64,000 nt of DNA from Paraburkholderia tagetis (GTDB lineage Bacteria; Pseudomonadota; Gammaproteobacteria; Burkholderiales; Burkholderiaceae): positions 63,339 through 127,338 of the forward strand of contig NZ_JAKLJA010000014.1 of assembly GCF_022213065.1 (NCBI RefSeq). Reading direction: 5' to 3'. Below the pieces are notes generated by a model. That model was not told the DNA's origin. It was given only the letters and a program-made list of their open reading frames with translations, and ran no database searches. Made by a program: the position numbers and the translations under genes. Each line of letters starts with the position of its first letter. Within the stretch, counting starts at the first letter, position 1. Shown here in pieces: positions 1 through 8,247 of the stretch.

Positions 1-1266
1 GCGCTCGACTTGCAGGATCAGATGGACGGCGCTGGCGATCTGTCTACGAATCGACATCAGCGGCAGATTGCCGTTGGCCATCATCACCATGCTCTCGAGG
101 CGCGTGATCGCATCGCGCGGCGTGTTCGCGTGGACGGTCGTCATCGATCCGTCGTGGCCCGTATTCATGGCCTGCAGGACGTCGAATGCTTCAGTGCCGC
201 GCGTCTCGCCGAGGATCAGCCGGTCCGGGCGCATCCGCAGCGCGTTGCGAACGAGGTCGCGCTGCGAGATGCCGCCGAGGCCTTCGCTGTTTTCGGGGCG
301 CGTCTCGAGACTCACGACGTGCGGCTGCTGGAGTTGCAGCTCGGCGGCGTCCTCGATCGTGACCACGCGCTCGGTCTCGTCGATAAAGCGCGAGAGCGCA
401 TTGAGCAGGGTGGTCTTGCCGGAGCCCGTGCCGCCCGATATCACGACGTTCAGGCGGCACGCGGTGGCGATGCGCAGCACGTCCACCATCTGCATCGAGA
501 TATTGCCTTGCTGCGCCATCCGGCCGAGCGTGATGTTGCGCTTGGCGAACTTGCGGATCGAGATCGATGCGCCGCGCAGGGCGATCGGCGGCAATACGAC
601 GTTCACGCGGCTGCCGTCGGCAAGACGTGCATCGACCATTGGACTGCTTTCGTCGACGCGCCGCCCGATTGCCGCCGCGATGCGCTGCGCCACGTTGATG
701 ACGTGCGCGTTGTCGCGGAATTTGAGCGCCGTGAGTTCGAGGCGGCCGCCGCGCTCCACGTAGACCTGGTCCGGTCCGTTCACGAGAATATCGGTCACGC
801 GCTCGTCGGCGAGCAGCGGCTCGATCGGCCCGATGCCGAACATGTCGTTGAGAATCTCGTCGACGGCGAGCGTCTGCTCGGCCAGCGTCAGCGACAAACG
901 CTCGCGCGCCGTCGTCTCGGCTGCGATCTGCTCGATGCCCGTGCGCACTTCGGTGCGCGACATCATGAGCGCCGCCGACATATTCATCGATGAAAAGACG
1001 GCCGAACGAATCGCCTTGAACGTCTCGGAGCGGACCAGCGCTTCGTGGCGGTCCGTGCTCGAGACGCCGGCGGCGGCGTGCGGCCCTGCCTGCGAGGCCA
1101 GCGGCGCCTCGCGCTTGCCTGCTTCCGGCTCGGCGGCTGCGGGGGCGCAGGCCGCGCTGCGCGGCTCGTCGTCCGAGGCGGCTGAAGCTGCCGAGGCGGG
1201 CGAGGCGGCTGAAGCGGCTGAAGCGGCTGAGGGGCCGCCCGCGAAGGGGTTGCGGCGGCCGAACAT
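1..1266 (-). CDS. cpaF: CpaF/TadA-type secretion ATPase (3' end beyond window)
   Basis: This is the hexameric ATPase that powers assembly of the Tad/Flp pilus at the inner membrane. Reading leftwards from ATG 1266, about 422 residues are in the window and the C-terminus is cut off. A Walker A motif GGTGSGKTT lies near residue 278, a Walker B-type RLILGET near 347, and a type II/IV secretion ATPase signature region with HANTPRDA follows. Residues 10-35 are a low-complexity Ala/Ser stretch from repeated codons, which probably forms a flexible tail. The start overlaps the cpaE stop by one base (TGATG), so the two are translationally coupled. The tadB/tadC genes usually found next would lie outside the window. 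Confidence 0.93.
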   Translation of the reverse strand, partial: MFGRRNPFAGGPSAASAASAASPASAASAASDDEPRSAACAPAAAEPEAGKREAPLASQAGPHAAAGVSSTDRHEALVRSETFKAIRSAVFSSMNMSAALMMSRTEVRTGIEQIAAETTARERLSLTLAEQTLAVDEILNDMFGIGPIEPLLADERVTDILVNGPDQVYVERGGRLELTALKFRDNAHVINVAQRIAAAIGRRVDESSPMVDARLADGSRVNVVLPPIALRGASISIRKFAKRNITLGRMAQQGNISMQMVDVLRIATACRLNVVISGGTGSGKTTLLNALSRFIDETERVVTIEDAAELQLQQPHVVSLETRPENSEGLGGISQRDLVRNALRMRPDRLILGETRGTEAFDVLQAMNTGHDGSMTTVHANTPRDAITRLESMVMMANGNLPLMSIRRQIASAVHLILQVER

Positions 1267-2492
1267 CAGCTCGCCCTCCGCGCGGGCACGAAGCGCCTGT
1301 ACCACGGCTCGCGTGGCACGACCGTTTCGCTGCCCGTTATCGCATTGGCGAGCGACACGATGGCCGCTGCGAACGGCGAGCGTGGTGCGTTGGCCAGCGT
1401 TTGCGTTTCGCCGAGGTTTTCCGCGAGCGCGAGGCTCTGCGGCTCGTAGGGCAGCGAATGCACGGAGCCGCGTGCGAGCACGTTGATGAAATCGTCCTCG
1501 CGCACGCGTCCGGACACGGGTTGCCGCGCTTCGTTGAGCAGCACGGTGATGGCGGGCGTGCCGTCGAGCGTTTGGGCGAAGCGGCAAAGGCGTGCCGCTT
1601 CGCGTGCCGAATGCACGGAGAGATCAGCCACGACGTGGATCGTCGAACTTGCATCGAGGGCTTCCTCGACAACCCTGCCGGCGCGCCCGGGCAGATCGAG
1701 CATGATGTAGTGAAAGTGGTGCTTGAGCATCGCGACAAGCTCGCCTAGCGCACCCTGGCGCAAGGTGAACTCCTGGTTGTACGGAAGCTCCGAGGCCAGC
1801 ATGAGAAGGCGATCGCTCTGCGCGACGAAAGCCTGATTGATCAATTGCTGATCGAGCCGCTGCGGATTTTGCAGCAGTTCGATGAGGCCGTTGTTGGCGG
1901 CGACGCCGAGCATCGACGTGGCCGCACCGCCATACGGGTCGAGATCGATATAGGCAATGCGGCGCCGCGTGGTGTCGGCGAGATGAGACGCGAGCGCCGT
2001 TGCGATCGTCGTGACGCCCACACCGCCTCGCGCGCCAACGAACGAGAGCACCTTGCCCATGCGCGTGGACGCGCCGCCGTTGGTGGACGTGAGCGCGCGC
2101 CGCACGAGCTCCGCGGTGAGCGGCTTGACGAGATAGTCATGCACGCCGATATGCAACAGGCTGCGAAAGAGCCCGACATCGTTGCGCTCGCCCACGACAA
2201 TGACGGCGACCGAAGGGTCGACGGCCTCGGCGAGCCGCGTCAGATCGGAAATCGGCATCGTCGATCCGGTGATATCGACGATCAGATGGCGCGGCGACTC
2301 CTTTAGCGAAGTCATGATCTCGACCGCATCGTCGAGCGAGCCGAGCGTGACATGCGAGGTCGCGATGCCCTGGTCGATGACGACGCTCTTGATGACTTCC
2401 GTGCTTTGCGCGTCGGCGACGACAGCGATGAGTTTTTCGGCGCCGGACGGCTGTGCCCGGCGTTTGAGGATGGTCGATTCGAACACGCCCAT
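1266..2492 (-). CDS. cpaE: CpaE/TadZ-type pilus assembly protein
   Basis: 408 residues. The N-terminal part (about 1-135) looks like an atypical receiver domain. The C-terminal part is a ParA/MinD-like ATPase fold. TadZ/CpaE proteins act as polar localisation factors for the Tad machine. The P-loop region at residues 153-162 reads GARGGVGVTT. Both the deviant 'signature' lysine (R here) and the canonical Walker lysine (V here) are replaced, so ATP hydrolysis is doubtful. Such degeneracy is known in the TadZ family. A DLDP motif near residue 183 fits the Walker A' region. The gene lies 14 bp after cpaD and is coupled to cpaF. Confidence 0.9.
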   Translation of the reverse strand: MGVFESTILKRRAQPSGAEKLIAVVADAQSTEVIKSVVIDQGIATSHVTLGSLDDAVEIMTSLKESPRHLIVDITGSTMPISDLTRLAEAVDPSVAVIVVGERNDVGLFRSLLHIGVHDYLVKPLTAELVRRALTSTNGGASTRMGKVLSFVGARGGVGVTTIATALASHLADTTRRRIAYIDLDPYGGAATSMLGVAANNGLIELLQNPQRLDQQLINQAFVAQSDRLLMLASELPYNQEFTLRQGALGELVAMLKHHFHYIMLDLPGRAGRVVEEALDASSTIHVVADLSVHSAREAARLCRFAQTLDGTPAITVLLNEARQPVSGRVREDDFINVLARGSVHSLPYEPQSLALAENLGETQTLANAPRSPFAAAIVSLANAITGSETVVPREPWYRRFVPARRAS

Positions 2493-2506
2493 GAGTGCAC
2501 GCTCCG

Positions 2507-2947
2507 TTATCGGGATCCCGTCGACGAATTCGATGAATTCGACGAGGACGGCGAAGAGGACGAAGTGCTCGAATAGTCCGAGTTCAGCGGTTTCGTCCGG
2601 TCTTCCTCGTAGCGCCGCACTGCGCTCGCGGCGAGCGGTGCGTCCGCGCCCGCGTAGGGCACGGGCGCCACGAGGTCAGCCGGCCGCGCGAGCATCGCGG
2701 CCAGGTTCGAGTAGGTCGCGCAGCCGAACGCCACGCCGGGCCGCGCCTGGCCCGCATCGCGCATGCCGGAGCGCTGAGTGAGCATCGCGCACGCCGGAGG
2801 CGTCGCGCGGCCGCCGTCGCCGGGCACAAAGCCAATCACTGACGGATCGGGCATGCCGATCGGCGGCTGCGCCGACATGCAGGACGCGAGGCCGGCGCAG
2901 GCCACGCCGGCGAGAATCGTGGCAATGCGCGAGAGCCGGGCCTTCAT
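2507..2947 (-). CDS. cpaD: CpaD-type Tad pilus lipoprotein
   Basis: This is a short lipoprotein of the Tad secretion apparatus, thought to sit at the outer membrane with the CpaC secretin. From ATG 2947 it has 146 residues. A signal peptide ends in a lipobox LASC, and a segment GCATYSNLAAMLARPADLV matches the conserved CpaD core. The last 25 residues are a Ser/Asn-rich tail. ATG 2947 has GGGA upstream with good spacing. An in-frame ATG at 2959 adds MGTT and is also possible. The cpaC stop lies at 2967, so the genes are nearly contiguous. The protein is shorter than many CpaD homologues. Confidence 0.8.
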   Translation of the reverse strand: MKARLSRIATILAGVACAGLASCMSAQPPIGMPDPSVIGFVPGDGGRATPPACAMLTQRSGMRDAGQARPGVAFGCATYSNLAAMLARPADLVAPVPYAGADAPLAASAVRRYEEDRTKPLNSDYSSTSSSSPSSSNSSNSSTGSR

Positions 2948-2966
2948 CGTGGTTCCCATATCAATC

Positions 2967-4409
2967 TCAGTAAACGAAGCCCGCAGCGCCAACAAGGCGC
3001 GGCGAATTGCCCGAAAGCGGGTCGATCGAGAGCGACTGGCGCACGGCAAACTCGATGTCGCTGCTGGGCGTGATGACATCGTCCAGCGCGCCGTGCAGTT
3101 GCCCCGGCCCCGCCGGTCCGACGATATACGGCGTCACGATGACGACGAGCTCCGACTTGTCGTTCTGATATTTCTTCGACGAGAACAGCTTGCCGAGAAC
3201 GGGCAGACTGCCCAGACCGGGAAGCTGGGAGAGCACATCGCTGGTCGAGCTCTGCAAGAGTCCGCCGATGGCGAAGCTCTGCCCGCTCGATAGCTCGACG
3301 GTGGTCTCCATGCGGCGAACCGTGAGCGCCGGCACCGCGATCGAATTCAAGGTGACGCTGTTGCTCGGGTCGATCTGGCTGACTTCAGGCCGCACGTTCA
3401 GGCTGATGCGGTTGTCGGCGAGGACGGTTGGCGTGAAATTCAGCGCGACGCCGTAGGGCTTGTACTCGACCGTGATCGTGCTCGTCGTGCCGCTTTGCGG
3501 CACGGGGATCGGCAGCTCGCCTCCGGCGAGGAAGCTCGCCGTCTGACCCGACATCGCCGTGAGGTTCGGCTCGGCCAGCATGGTCAGCAAGCCTTCCTGA
3601 TCGAGCGCGTCGAGCACGCCTTCGATCGTCGTCCTGCCGGCCTTGAAACCGCCGACCACGGAATACGCGCCACCAGACTGAAGGTTGAAGAGATTCGTGG
3701 TCGCGTCGAAAATGGCGCGCCCGTTGAACAGCCCACCGAAGAAGTTGCCGCCCGCGGCAATGGCATTCCAGTTGATGCCGAGCTGTTGCGTGATGTTGCG
3801 ATCCACCTCGGTAATGCGCACGCGCAGCAGCACCTGGATCGGGTGCGCGATCGAGAGGCGGTTCACGAGTTGCTCGTTGGCGTGAAGATACGGCTGCAGC
3901 GTCTGGACAATGGCATCAGCGTCCGCTGCGCTCGGTACTGCGCCGGTCACCATCAATGAGCCGGGCGCGCCCGACACCGTGACCGCGAGTTTGGGAAAGC
4001 GCGCATCGATAAGGCGCTGAATCGAAGCCGTATCCGTGGACACGCTGATGGTCTTGCGCAGGATTTCCCGATTGTTCGGGCCGAGTGCGAAGAGTGTCGT
4101 CGTGCCGGACTTCTTGCCGAGCACGAAAACCGAGCGCGGCGTCGGCACATGGACGTCGGCGACGCTCGGGTCGGCAACGAAGACGGCAACAGCGGGCTGC
4201 GGCAACTCGATTAACGCGCCGCTGCCTGCGGCAACCGACAGCACATCGGCGGGCTGTGCGGGCTCCTTTGCCCATGCGGCCCCGGCTCCCGGGACCGCGA
4301 GCATGGCGATGGCAAGCAGCGCGGAGCAAATGGCGGCGGCGGCAGGACGGCCACCCGCGCAACGCCGCGCGCAGCGTGAAAACAGCTTGCCGTATGTGAG
4401 GCTGAACAT
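2967..4409 (-). CDS. cpaC: CpaC/RcpA outer-membrane secretin
   Basis: This is the outer-membrane secretin through which the Flp pilus leaves the cell. It has 480 residues from ATG 4409. A signal peptide ends near residue 47 (GAAWA). It is followed by a pilus-secretin N-domain (VLSVAAGSGALIELP), a BON-like stretch around 140-175 (GSLMVTGAVPSAADADAIV) and the secretin core from about 235 to 430. The core includes EPNLTAMSGQTASFLAGGE and the conserved SKKYQNDKSELVVIVTPYIV near the end. It begins 8 bp after the cpaB stop. The N-domain and length agree with the Tad secretin family. Confidence 0.93.
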   Translation of the reverse strand: MFSLTYGKLFSRCARRCAGGRPAAAAICSALLAIAMLAVPGAGAAWAKEPAQPADVLSVAAGSGALIELPQPAVAVFVADPSVADVHVPTPRSVFVLGKKSGTTTLFALGPNNREILRKTISVSTDTASIQRLIDARFPKLAVTVSGAPGSLMVTGAVPSAADADAIVQTLQPYLHANEQLVNRLSIAHPIQVLLRVRITEVDRNITQQLGINWNAIAAGGNFFGGLFNGRAIFDATTNLFNLQSGGAYSVVGGFKAGRTTIEGVLDALDQEGLLTMLAEPNLTAMSGQTASFLAGGELPIPVPQSGTTSTITVEYKPYGVALNFTPTVLADNRISLNVRPEVSQIDPSNSVTLNSIAVPALTVRRMETTVELSSGQSFAIGGLLQSSTSDVLSQLPGLGSLPVLGKLFSSKKYQNDKSELVVIVTPYIVGPAGPGQLHGALDDVITPSSDIEFAVRQSLSIDPLSGNSPRLVGAAGFVY

Positions 4410-4417
4410 GTGTCGTC

Positions 4418-5473
4418 CTATGATCCTGCGGCAGGGGCGGGAGCCGCTTGCGCCTGGGCGGGTGTGCCGGGTGTACCGGGCGTACCGGGCGCAGCGGCCG
4501 CAGCGGCCGCAGCGGGCGGCATGCCGCCAGGTAGCGGCGGCACCCCCGGCGTGCCCGTGGAAGTGCTGCCGGGCAAGTCGCCGTCTGCCTGCTCGACCTT
4601 CGAGCCGCGGTAGATGACGACATGCGGCGCTTGTGCCGGCGCTCTCGCCTGGCGTGGCGCTGTGGCCGGCGCGCTCATGCCGCGTAAGGCGCGCGAGACG
4701 TCTCCGGCCCATACGGGCGGCGTGTGCGCCATGGCGATGTCTTCGGCATCCGATGCGTGCCTGTCGCGCGTAGCGAAACTGCGCAGCGCAAGCGAAAGCG
4801 TGCCGAGGTGCGCCGCCACGGTGATCGACTGGGCGCTCGCCGGTGTGACCTCGATGGTCACGGTGCGGGCGTTGGTGCTCGGCGCGCTGTCGTCATCCTT
4901 CGGACGACGAAACGCCGTGCCGGCCGCGAGTACTCGCACCCGCTCGGCAACCGTTTCCGATTCGACCGCGCGCGCGGGATCGACATGGGCACCTGCTTCG
5001 GTGCGCATCTGCTGTGTGAGCAGGATGTCGACATAATCGCCGGGTTGAATCAGCCCCGCATTGCCGGACACGTCATCGACGGCAACCGAGATCGCGCGCA
5101 TGCCGGGCTTGAGTGCAGCGGCAAGAAAGCCTGGGGCGCCGGGCAAAATCACGTCGGCAACGCCAAGCGGCGTTCCCGCGCGAACCGCGTGCCGCAGCAG
5201 ATCGCCCTTGAGGTCTTTGGGGTTGGCGGATTCGGCGGCCCCTTCCACGAGTGCGCCAGGCGGAACCTGATCGCGCGGCACCGTTTTCCATACGAGGTCC
5301 GCGTCGCGCAGCAGCAATCCGTCCGGCAAATCGTCAGCTGCGGCGCGCACGTGCACCATCGACGCATGAGCCCCAGCCTTCGGGCTCGATGCGGCAATGA
5401 ACAGCGCGCGGATGATGAATGCGCCAATCGCGGCGATGACAACGAGCGCGGCTAGCTTGATGAAATTTTGCAT
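4418..5473 (-). CDS. cpaB: CpaB/RcpC pilus assembly protein (SAF domain)
   Basis: 351 residues from ATG 5473. An N-terminal membrane anchor (LAALVVIAAIGAFIIRALF) is followed by a SAF/antifreeze-like domain around 45-110 and an RcpC-like region with QPGDYVDILLTQQ. The protein is predicted to be periplasmic and to stabilise the secretin. The C-terminal 50 residues are a low-complexity Pro/Ala/Gly tail with repeated GTP triplets, encoded by near-perfect codon repeats at 4440-4520. No strong ribosome site is visible. An in-frame TTG upstream at 5497 is an alternative start. Confidence 0.88.
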   Translation of the reverse strand: MQNFIKLAALVVIAAIGAFIIRALFIAASSPKAGAHASMVHVRAAADDLPDGLLLRDADLVWKTVPRDQVPPGALVEGAAESANPKDLKGDLLRHAVRAGTPLGVADVILPGAPGFLAAALKPGMRAISVAVDDVSGNAGLIQPGDYVDILLTQQMRTEAGAHVDPARAVESETVAERVRVLAAGTAFRRPKDDDSAPSTNARTVTIEVTPASAQSITVAAHLGTLSLALRSFATRDRHASDAEDIAMAHTPPVWAGDVSRALRGMSAPATAPRQARAPAQAPHVVIYRGSKVEQADGDLPGSTSTGTPGVPPLPGGMPPAAAAAAAAPGTPGTPGTPAQAQAAPAPAAGS

Positions 5474-5532
5474 ATGGACGGCGTTGCATTCGGGCAAGCG
5501 GTGTACGACGCGGCGGACAGGACTTTGGTGAA

Positions 5533-6060
5533 CTAAACAAGTCGTTGCAACATGGCAAATATCGCGCGATGGCCGGACGTGGGCTGAAGCAAGACCGCGA
5601 CGATGCCGCCCAACGCGAGCGCGACGCCATAGGGGACGCCGCGTGCCGGTGCGATCCAGTCAAGCCGCAGGCTCACGCCCGCGAGGGCGGCAATGCGCTG
5701 CATGCCGGCTACCGCGAGCACGACAAGGGCCACCAACAATCCGCATGTCGAAACGACTACCAGCACTGGCCAGGATTGCGGTCCTGCCCAGAGGAAAACC
5801 GCGGCGGCGAGCTTCACATCGCCGCCGCCGAGCCAGCCCCATCGAAACATCACAGCTGCCACGGCAAGCGCTGCCACCCCCGCGGCCACATGGATGTCGC
5901 ATGATGCTCGGCCGAACCCGGTCACCGCGGCGTTGACGAAATACAGGGCGGCAACCGCCGCCACGGCGGCATTCGGCAGACGCCGCATGCGCAGATCGCA
6001 GCCTGCGAGCACAACGAGGGTCACGCAGGCACCCGCTTTCACGACATCCACGGATAGCAT
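5533..6060 (-). CDS. cpaA: CpaA prepilin peptidase (A24 family)
   Basis: This small integral membrane aspartic protease cleaves the leader of the Flp pilin. It has 175 residues and several hydrophobic segments. The two catalytic aspartates are visible: one in the early DLRMRRLPN motif and one in GGGDVKL (the GxGD-type motif). Like other CpaA/TadV proteins it lacks the N-terminal methylation domain of PilD. It lies 71 bp downstream of flp and 59 bp upstream of cpaB, so it is in the same operon. Confidence 0.9.
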   Translation of the reverse strand: MLSVDVVKAGACVTLVVLAGCDLRMRRLPNAAVAAVAALYFVNAAVTGFGRASCDIHVAAGVAALAVAAVMFRWGWLGGGDVKLAAAVFLWAGPQSWPVLVVVSTCGLLVALVVLAVAGMQRIAALAGVSLRLDWIAPARGVPYGVALALGGIVAVLLQPTSGHRAIFAMLQRLV

Positions 6061-6092
6061 CGCTTGCCTTTGTGCCGACGACGGTGCTCTGC

Positions 6093-6119
6093 GGCGCTCA
6101 CACGCGCTCGTGTTGCGCC
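6093..6119 (-). promoter_or_regulatory. Hairpin between flp and cpaA
   Basis: The flp-cpaA spacer contains an imperfect inverted repeat with GGCGC/GCGCC and ACAC/GTGT arms. No U-run follows on the minus strand, so it is not a classic terminator. A stem here could partly stop transcription or protect the flp mRNA 3' end, giving more pilin than assembly proteins. That role is inferred from position only. Confidence 0.4.
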
Positions 6120-6131
6120 GGACCCGTCAGG

Positions 6132-6317
6132 TTATTTATTGATTGCCGTAGTTGCCTGGTTGAGCAGCGCCGTGAAGACGGCCTGGAAGCCACCCGCGCC
6201 CGACAAATACGTGCCGAGTGCGACCAGGACCGCAACGATGATGCCGCCAAGCACGGCATATTCCAGCGAACTCACGCCGCGCTCGTCGCGCGACAGGGAA
6301 CGAATAAAACGCAGCAT
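6132..6317 (-). CDS. flp: Flp-family type IVb pilin
   Basis: This is the major pilin subunit of the Tad pilus. It has 61 residues from ATG 6317, which has a strong AGGAG 7 bases upstream. A short basic leader ends in Gly14, and the mature protein starts VSSLEYAVL with Glu at +5 and Tyr at +6, the Flp motif. A long hydrophobic helix follows (GGIIVAVLVALG). It is the first gene of the cpa operon, with a 500-bp upstream region holding a long hairpin. Confidence 0.95.
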   Translation of the reverse strand: MLRFIRSLSRDERGVSSLEYAVLGGIIVAVLVALGTYLSGAGGFQAVFTALLNQATTAINK

Positions 6318-6824
6318 GGGAAACTCCTTGTTAAGTGACGCCTGCGTGACAATGCTTGCGATGCCGAAAGGCCGCGAAGGATGAGCAACTTCTCCCCCGA
6401 GACCCTTTAACGGCAATTGGCCCGCAAGCTTGAGCCCATTGCACGTAACCAGGAACCGGTGTGTGAACGCCATTCCTTTAGGCGAATCGTATTGCTGGTC
6501 GAAGCAATGCGATTCGTTGAATAGAGGCGAAAAGCAGCGCCAGTTTTTGCCTTATAAACGGCTTTCAAATCAGATGATTACAAAAGGTTTTCGGCGCAGA
6601 CGGCCGCGTGAAAGCGGCGGTGAAGTGGCGGTGAAGCGGCGGTGATCGGGGCGAAAAAAGGGTGGGATATTCGACGGGTTGGTCGTGGCTCGTGGCCAGA
6701 CGATCGGGCGAAACCACGATCGCCATGCAAAGCACTACTTAGGGTTCGAGGTCAGGATTCGACAGGCGCAGAAGGGCACGTGCTCCCCGTTTACGCCAGG
6801 ACGCGCATAGGCATGCGGTGGTGC
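6318..6824. other. Intergenic region upstream of flp
   Basis: About 500 bp without a convincing gene lie between flp and ureG. It must contain the flp promoter on the minus strand, but I could not assign a clear -35/-10 or sigma-54 site. The notable element is the inverted repeat at 6483-6516. The stretch 6525-6600 is relatively AT-rich compared with the surroundings. Confidence 0.6.
6483..6516. promoter_or_regulatory. Long inverted repeat upstream of flp
   Basis: Arms CGAATCGTATTGCT (6483-6496) and AGCAATGCGATTCG (6503-6516) are complementary at 13 of 14 positions around a 6-base loop. It lies about 165 bp upstream of the flp start and is not followed by a T-run on either strand, so a terminator is unlikely. 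It could be an operator for a pilus regulator or a structure in the flp leader RNA. Confidence 0.6.
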
Positions 6825-7478
6825 TTAGGTGCCACGGGGTCCGTTGTTCACGAACAGTCCCTGCTTTTCAATGAACGCGATCACCTGATCGAGGCCTTCG
6901 CGCGCCTTCAGGTTGCACATCACGAAGGGACGCTCGCCGCGCATTTTCTTCGCGTCCGAAGCCATCACGTCGAGATTCGCGCCCACGAGTGGCGCGAGAT
7001 CGGTCTTGTTGATCACGAGCAGGTCTGACTTCGTGATGCCGGGGCCGCCTTTGCGCGGAATCTTCTCGCCGCCCGCCACATCGATCACGTAGATCGTGAG
7101 GTCCGAGAGTTCGGGGCTGAAGGTGGCCGCGAGATTGTCGCCGCCCGATTCGATAAAGACGATATCCGCATCGGGAAAGCGCGTGAGCATCTGGTCGACG
7201 GCTTCGAGGTTGATCGACGCGTCTTCGCGGATCGCCGTGTGCGGGCAGCCGCCCGTCTCCACGCCCATGATGCGCTCGGCGGGTAGGGCGCCCGCCACCG
7301 TCAGCAGGCGCTGGTCTTCCTTCGTATAAATGTCGTTGGTGATGGCGACGAGGTCGTAGCGCTCGCGCATGACCTTGCAGAGCATTTCGAGCAGCGTGGT
7401 CTTCCCGGAGCCGACCGGGCCGCCTACGCCGACGCGCAGCGGCGGCAGTTTCTTCGTGCGTCTGGAGTGCGAATTCAT
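6825..7478 (-). CDS. ureG: Urease accessory GTPase UreG
   Basis: This cytoplasmic SIMIBI-class GTPase couples GTP hydrolysis to nickel delivery into urease. It has 217 residues. The P-loop GPVGSGKTT lies at residues 20-28, the nickel-binding Cys-Pro-His motif at 78-80 (GGCPHTAIRED), and the guanine-specificity motif NKTD near residue 150. It is the last gene of the ure operon. A tandem 14-bp repeat fills part of the spacer between ureF and ureG. Confidence 0.97.
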   Translation of the reverse strand: MNSHSRRTKKLPPLRVGVGGPVGSGKTTLLEMLCKVMRERYDLVAITNDIYTKEDQRLLTVAGALPAERIMGVETGGCPHTAIREDASINLEAVDQMLTRFPDADIVFIESGGDNLAATFSPELSDLTIYVIDVAGGEKIPRKGGPGITKSDLLVINKTDLAPLVGANLDVMASDAKKMRGERPFVMCNLKAREGLDQVIAFIEKQGLFVNNGPRGT

Positions 7479-7504
7479 GGTTCGTTTCGTGTGAGGTTGT
7501 CCGC

Positions 7505-7552
7505 GGATCTGCCCGACCGAATCTGCCTGACCGAATCTGCCCGACCGGATCT
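7505..7552. repeat. 14-bp tandem repeat between ureF and ureG
   Basis: Three full copies of a 14-bp unit close to GAATCTGCCCGACC plus a partial fourth copy fill most of the spacer between the ureF stop and the ureG start. Copies differ at one or two positions. It appears to be a local slippage duplication. An effect on ureG expression is possible but unproven. Confidence 0.8.
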
Positions 7553-7566
7553 ATGCAGCCAGGCGG

Positions 7567-8247
7567 CTAGGAGCGGAAGATCCGCGAGTATTGCGATTCG
7601 TGCCGTGCGCTCAGAATGCCGAGCTGCGGCGCGAAGGTGTTGAGCGAGTCGGGCGGCGTGGCGAGCGCGCGGGCGACCGCGCTTTCGATGGCCGGGCGCA
7701 GCGCGACGACGATACGCTGCCCTGCGACCTGGCCGAGCGGCACCGCCTTGAGCGCGGCGGCGACCTGGTTCTCGACCCAACTGAATGCGTAAGCAGCGAG
7801 CGTGGCGTCAGCCGGCGCGTCGTGCGCGAAGGCAGCGAAAGCAAAGGCCGTGGGTTGCGCGATGGGCGTCATGCGTTCGAGCGTTTCGCGGCGCGCGGCG
7901 TCGCCCCATTCGAGCTGTGCGCAAAGCTGGCGCAGCGACCAGCCCATTTGCGAGGTCTCGCGGCGCAGTTCCGCTGATTCGCGACTCGCGACGAATTCCG
8001 CGTTCGCTTCGATCAATGCGGGGGCGTCGTGCGTGCGCCAGCGTTCGAGTTGATGCGCGATGAACGCCAGCTCGCCTGGCGCGAGCACGTTTGCGAGGCC
8101 GCCCGCGATCCAGTGCGCGGCGTCGTCGGCGTTGGCGATCAGTTTGGCGTCGATGGCCGCTTCGAGCCCCTGCGAATAGCTGAACGCGCCAATCGGCAGC
8201 GCCGGCGACGCGAGATGCAGCAGGGCGGTGAGTTCAGCGATGTTCAT
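7567..8247 (-). CDS. ureF: Urease accessory protein UreF
   Basis: 226 residues from ATG 8247. UreF forms a complex with UreD and UreG on apo-urease and acts as a GTPase-gating partner. Conserved family segments are LASPALPIGAFSYSQGLE near the N-terminus and the C-terminal region with SARHESQYSRIFRS. The start overlaps the end of ureE by 14 bp, inside the part coding the UreE histidine tail. The frame is open far upstream of this ATG, but that upstream part only shadows ureE. Confidence 0.95.
   Translation of the reverse strand: MNIAELTALLHLASPALPIGAFSYSQGLEAAIDAKLIANADDAAHWIAGGLANVLAPGELAFIAHQLERWRTHDAPALIEANAEFVASRESAELRRETSQMGWSLRQLCAQLEWGDAARRETLERMTPIAQPTAFAFAAFAHDAPADATLAAYAFSWVENQVAAALKAVPLGQVAGQRIVVALRPAIESAVARALATPPDSLNTFAPQLGILSARHESQYSRIFRS

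Noticed and set aside
6400..6620. Possible sigma-54 promoter for flp
   Set aside because: GG and GC pairs with the required spacing were not found in the minus-strand leader.
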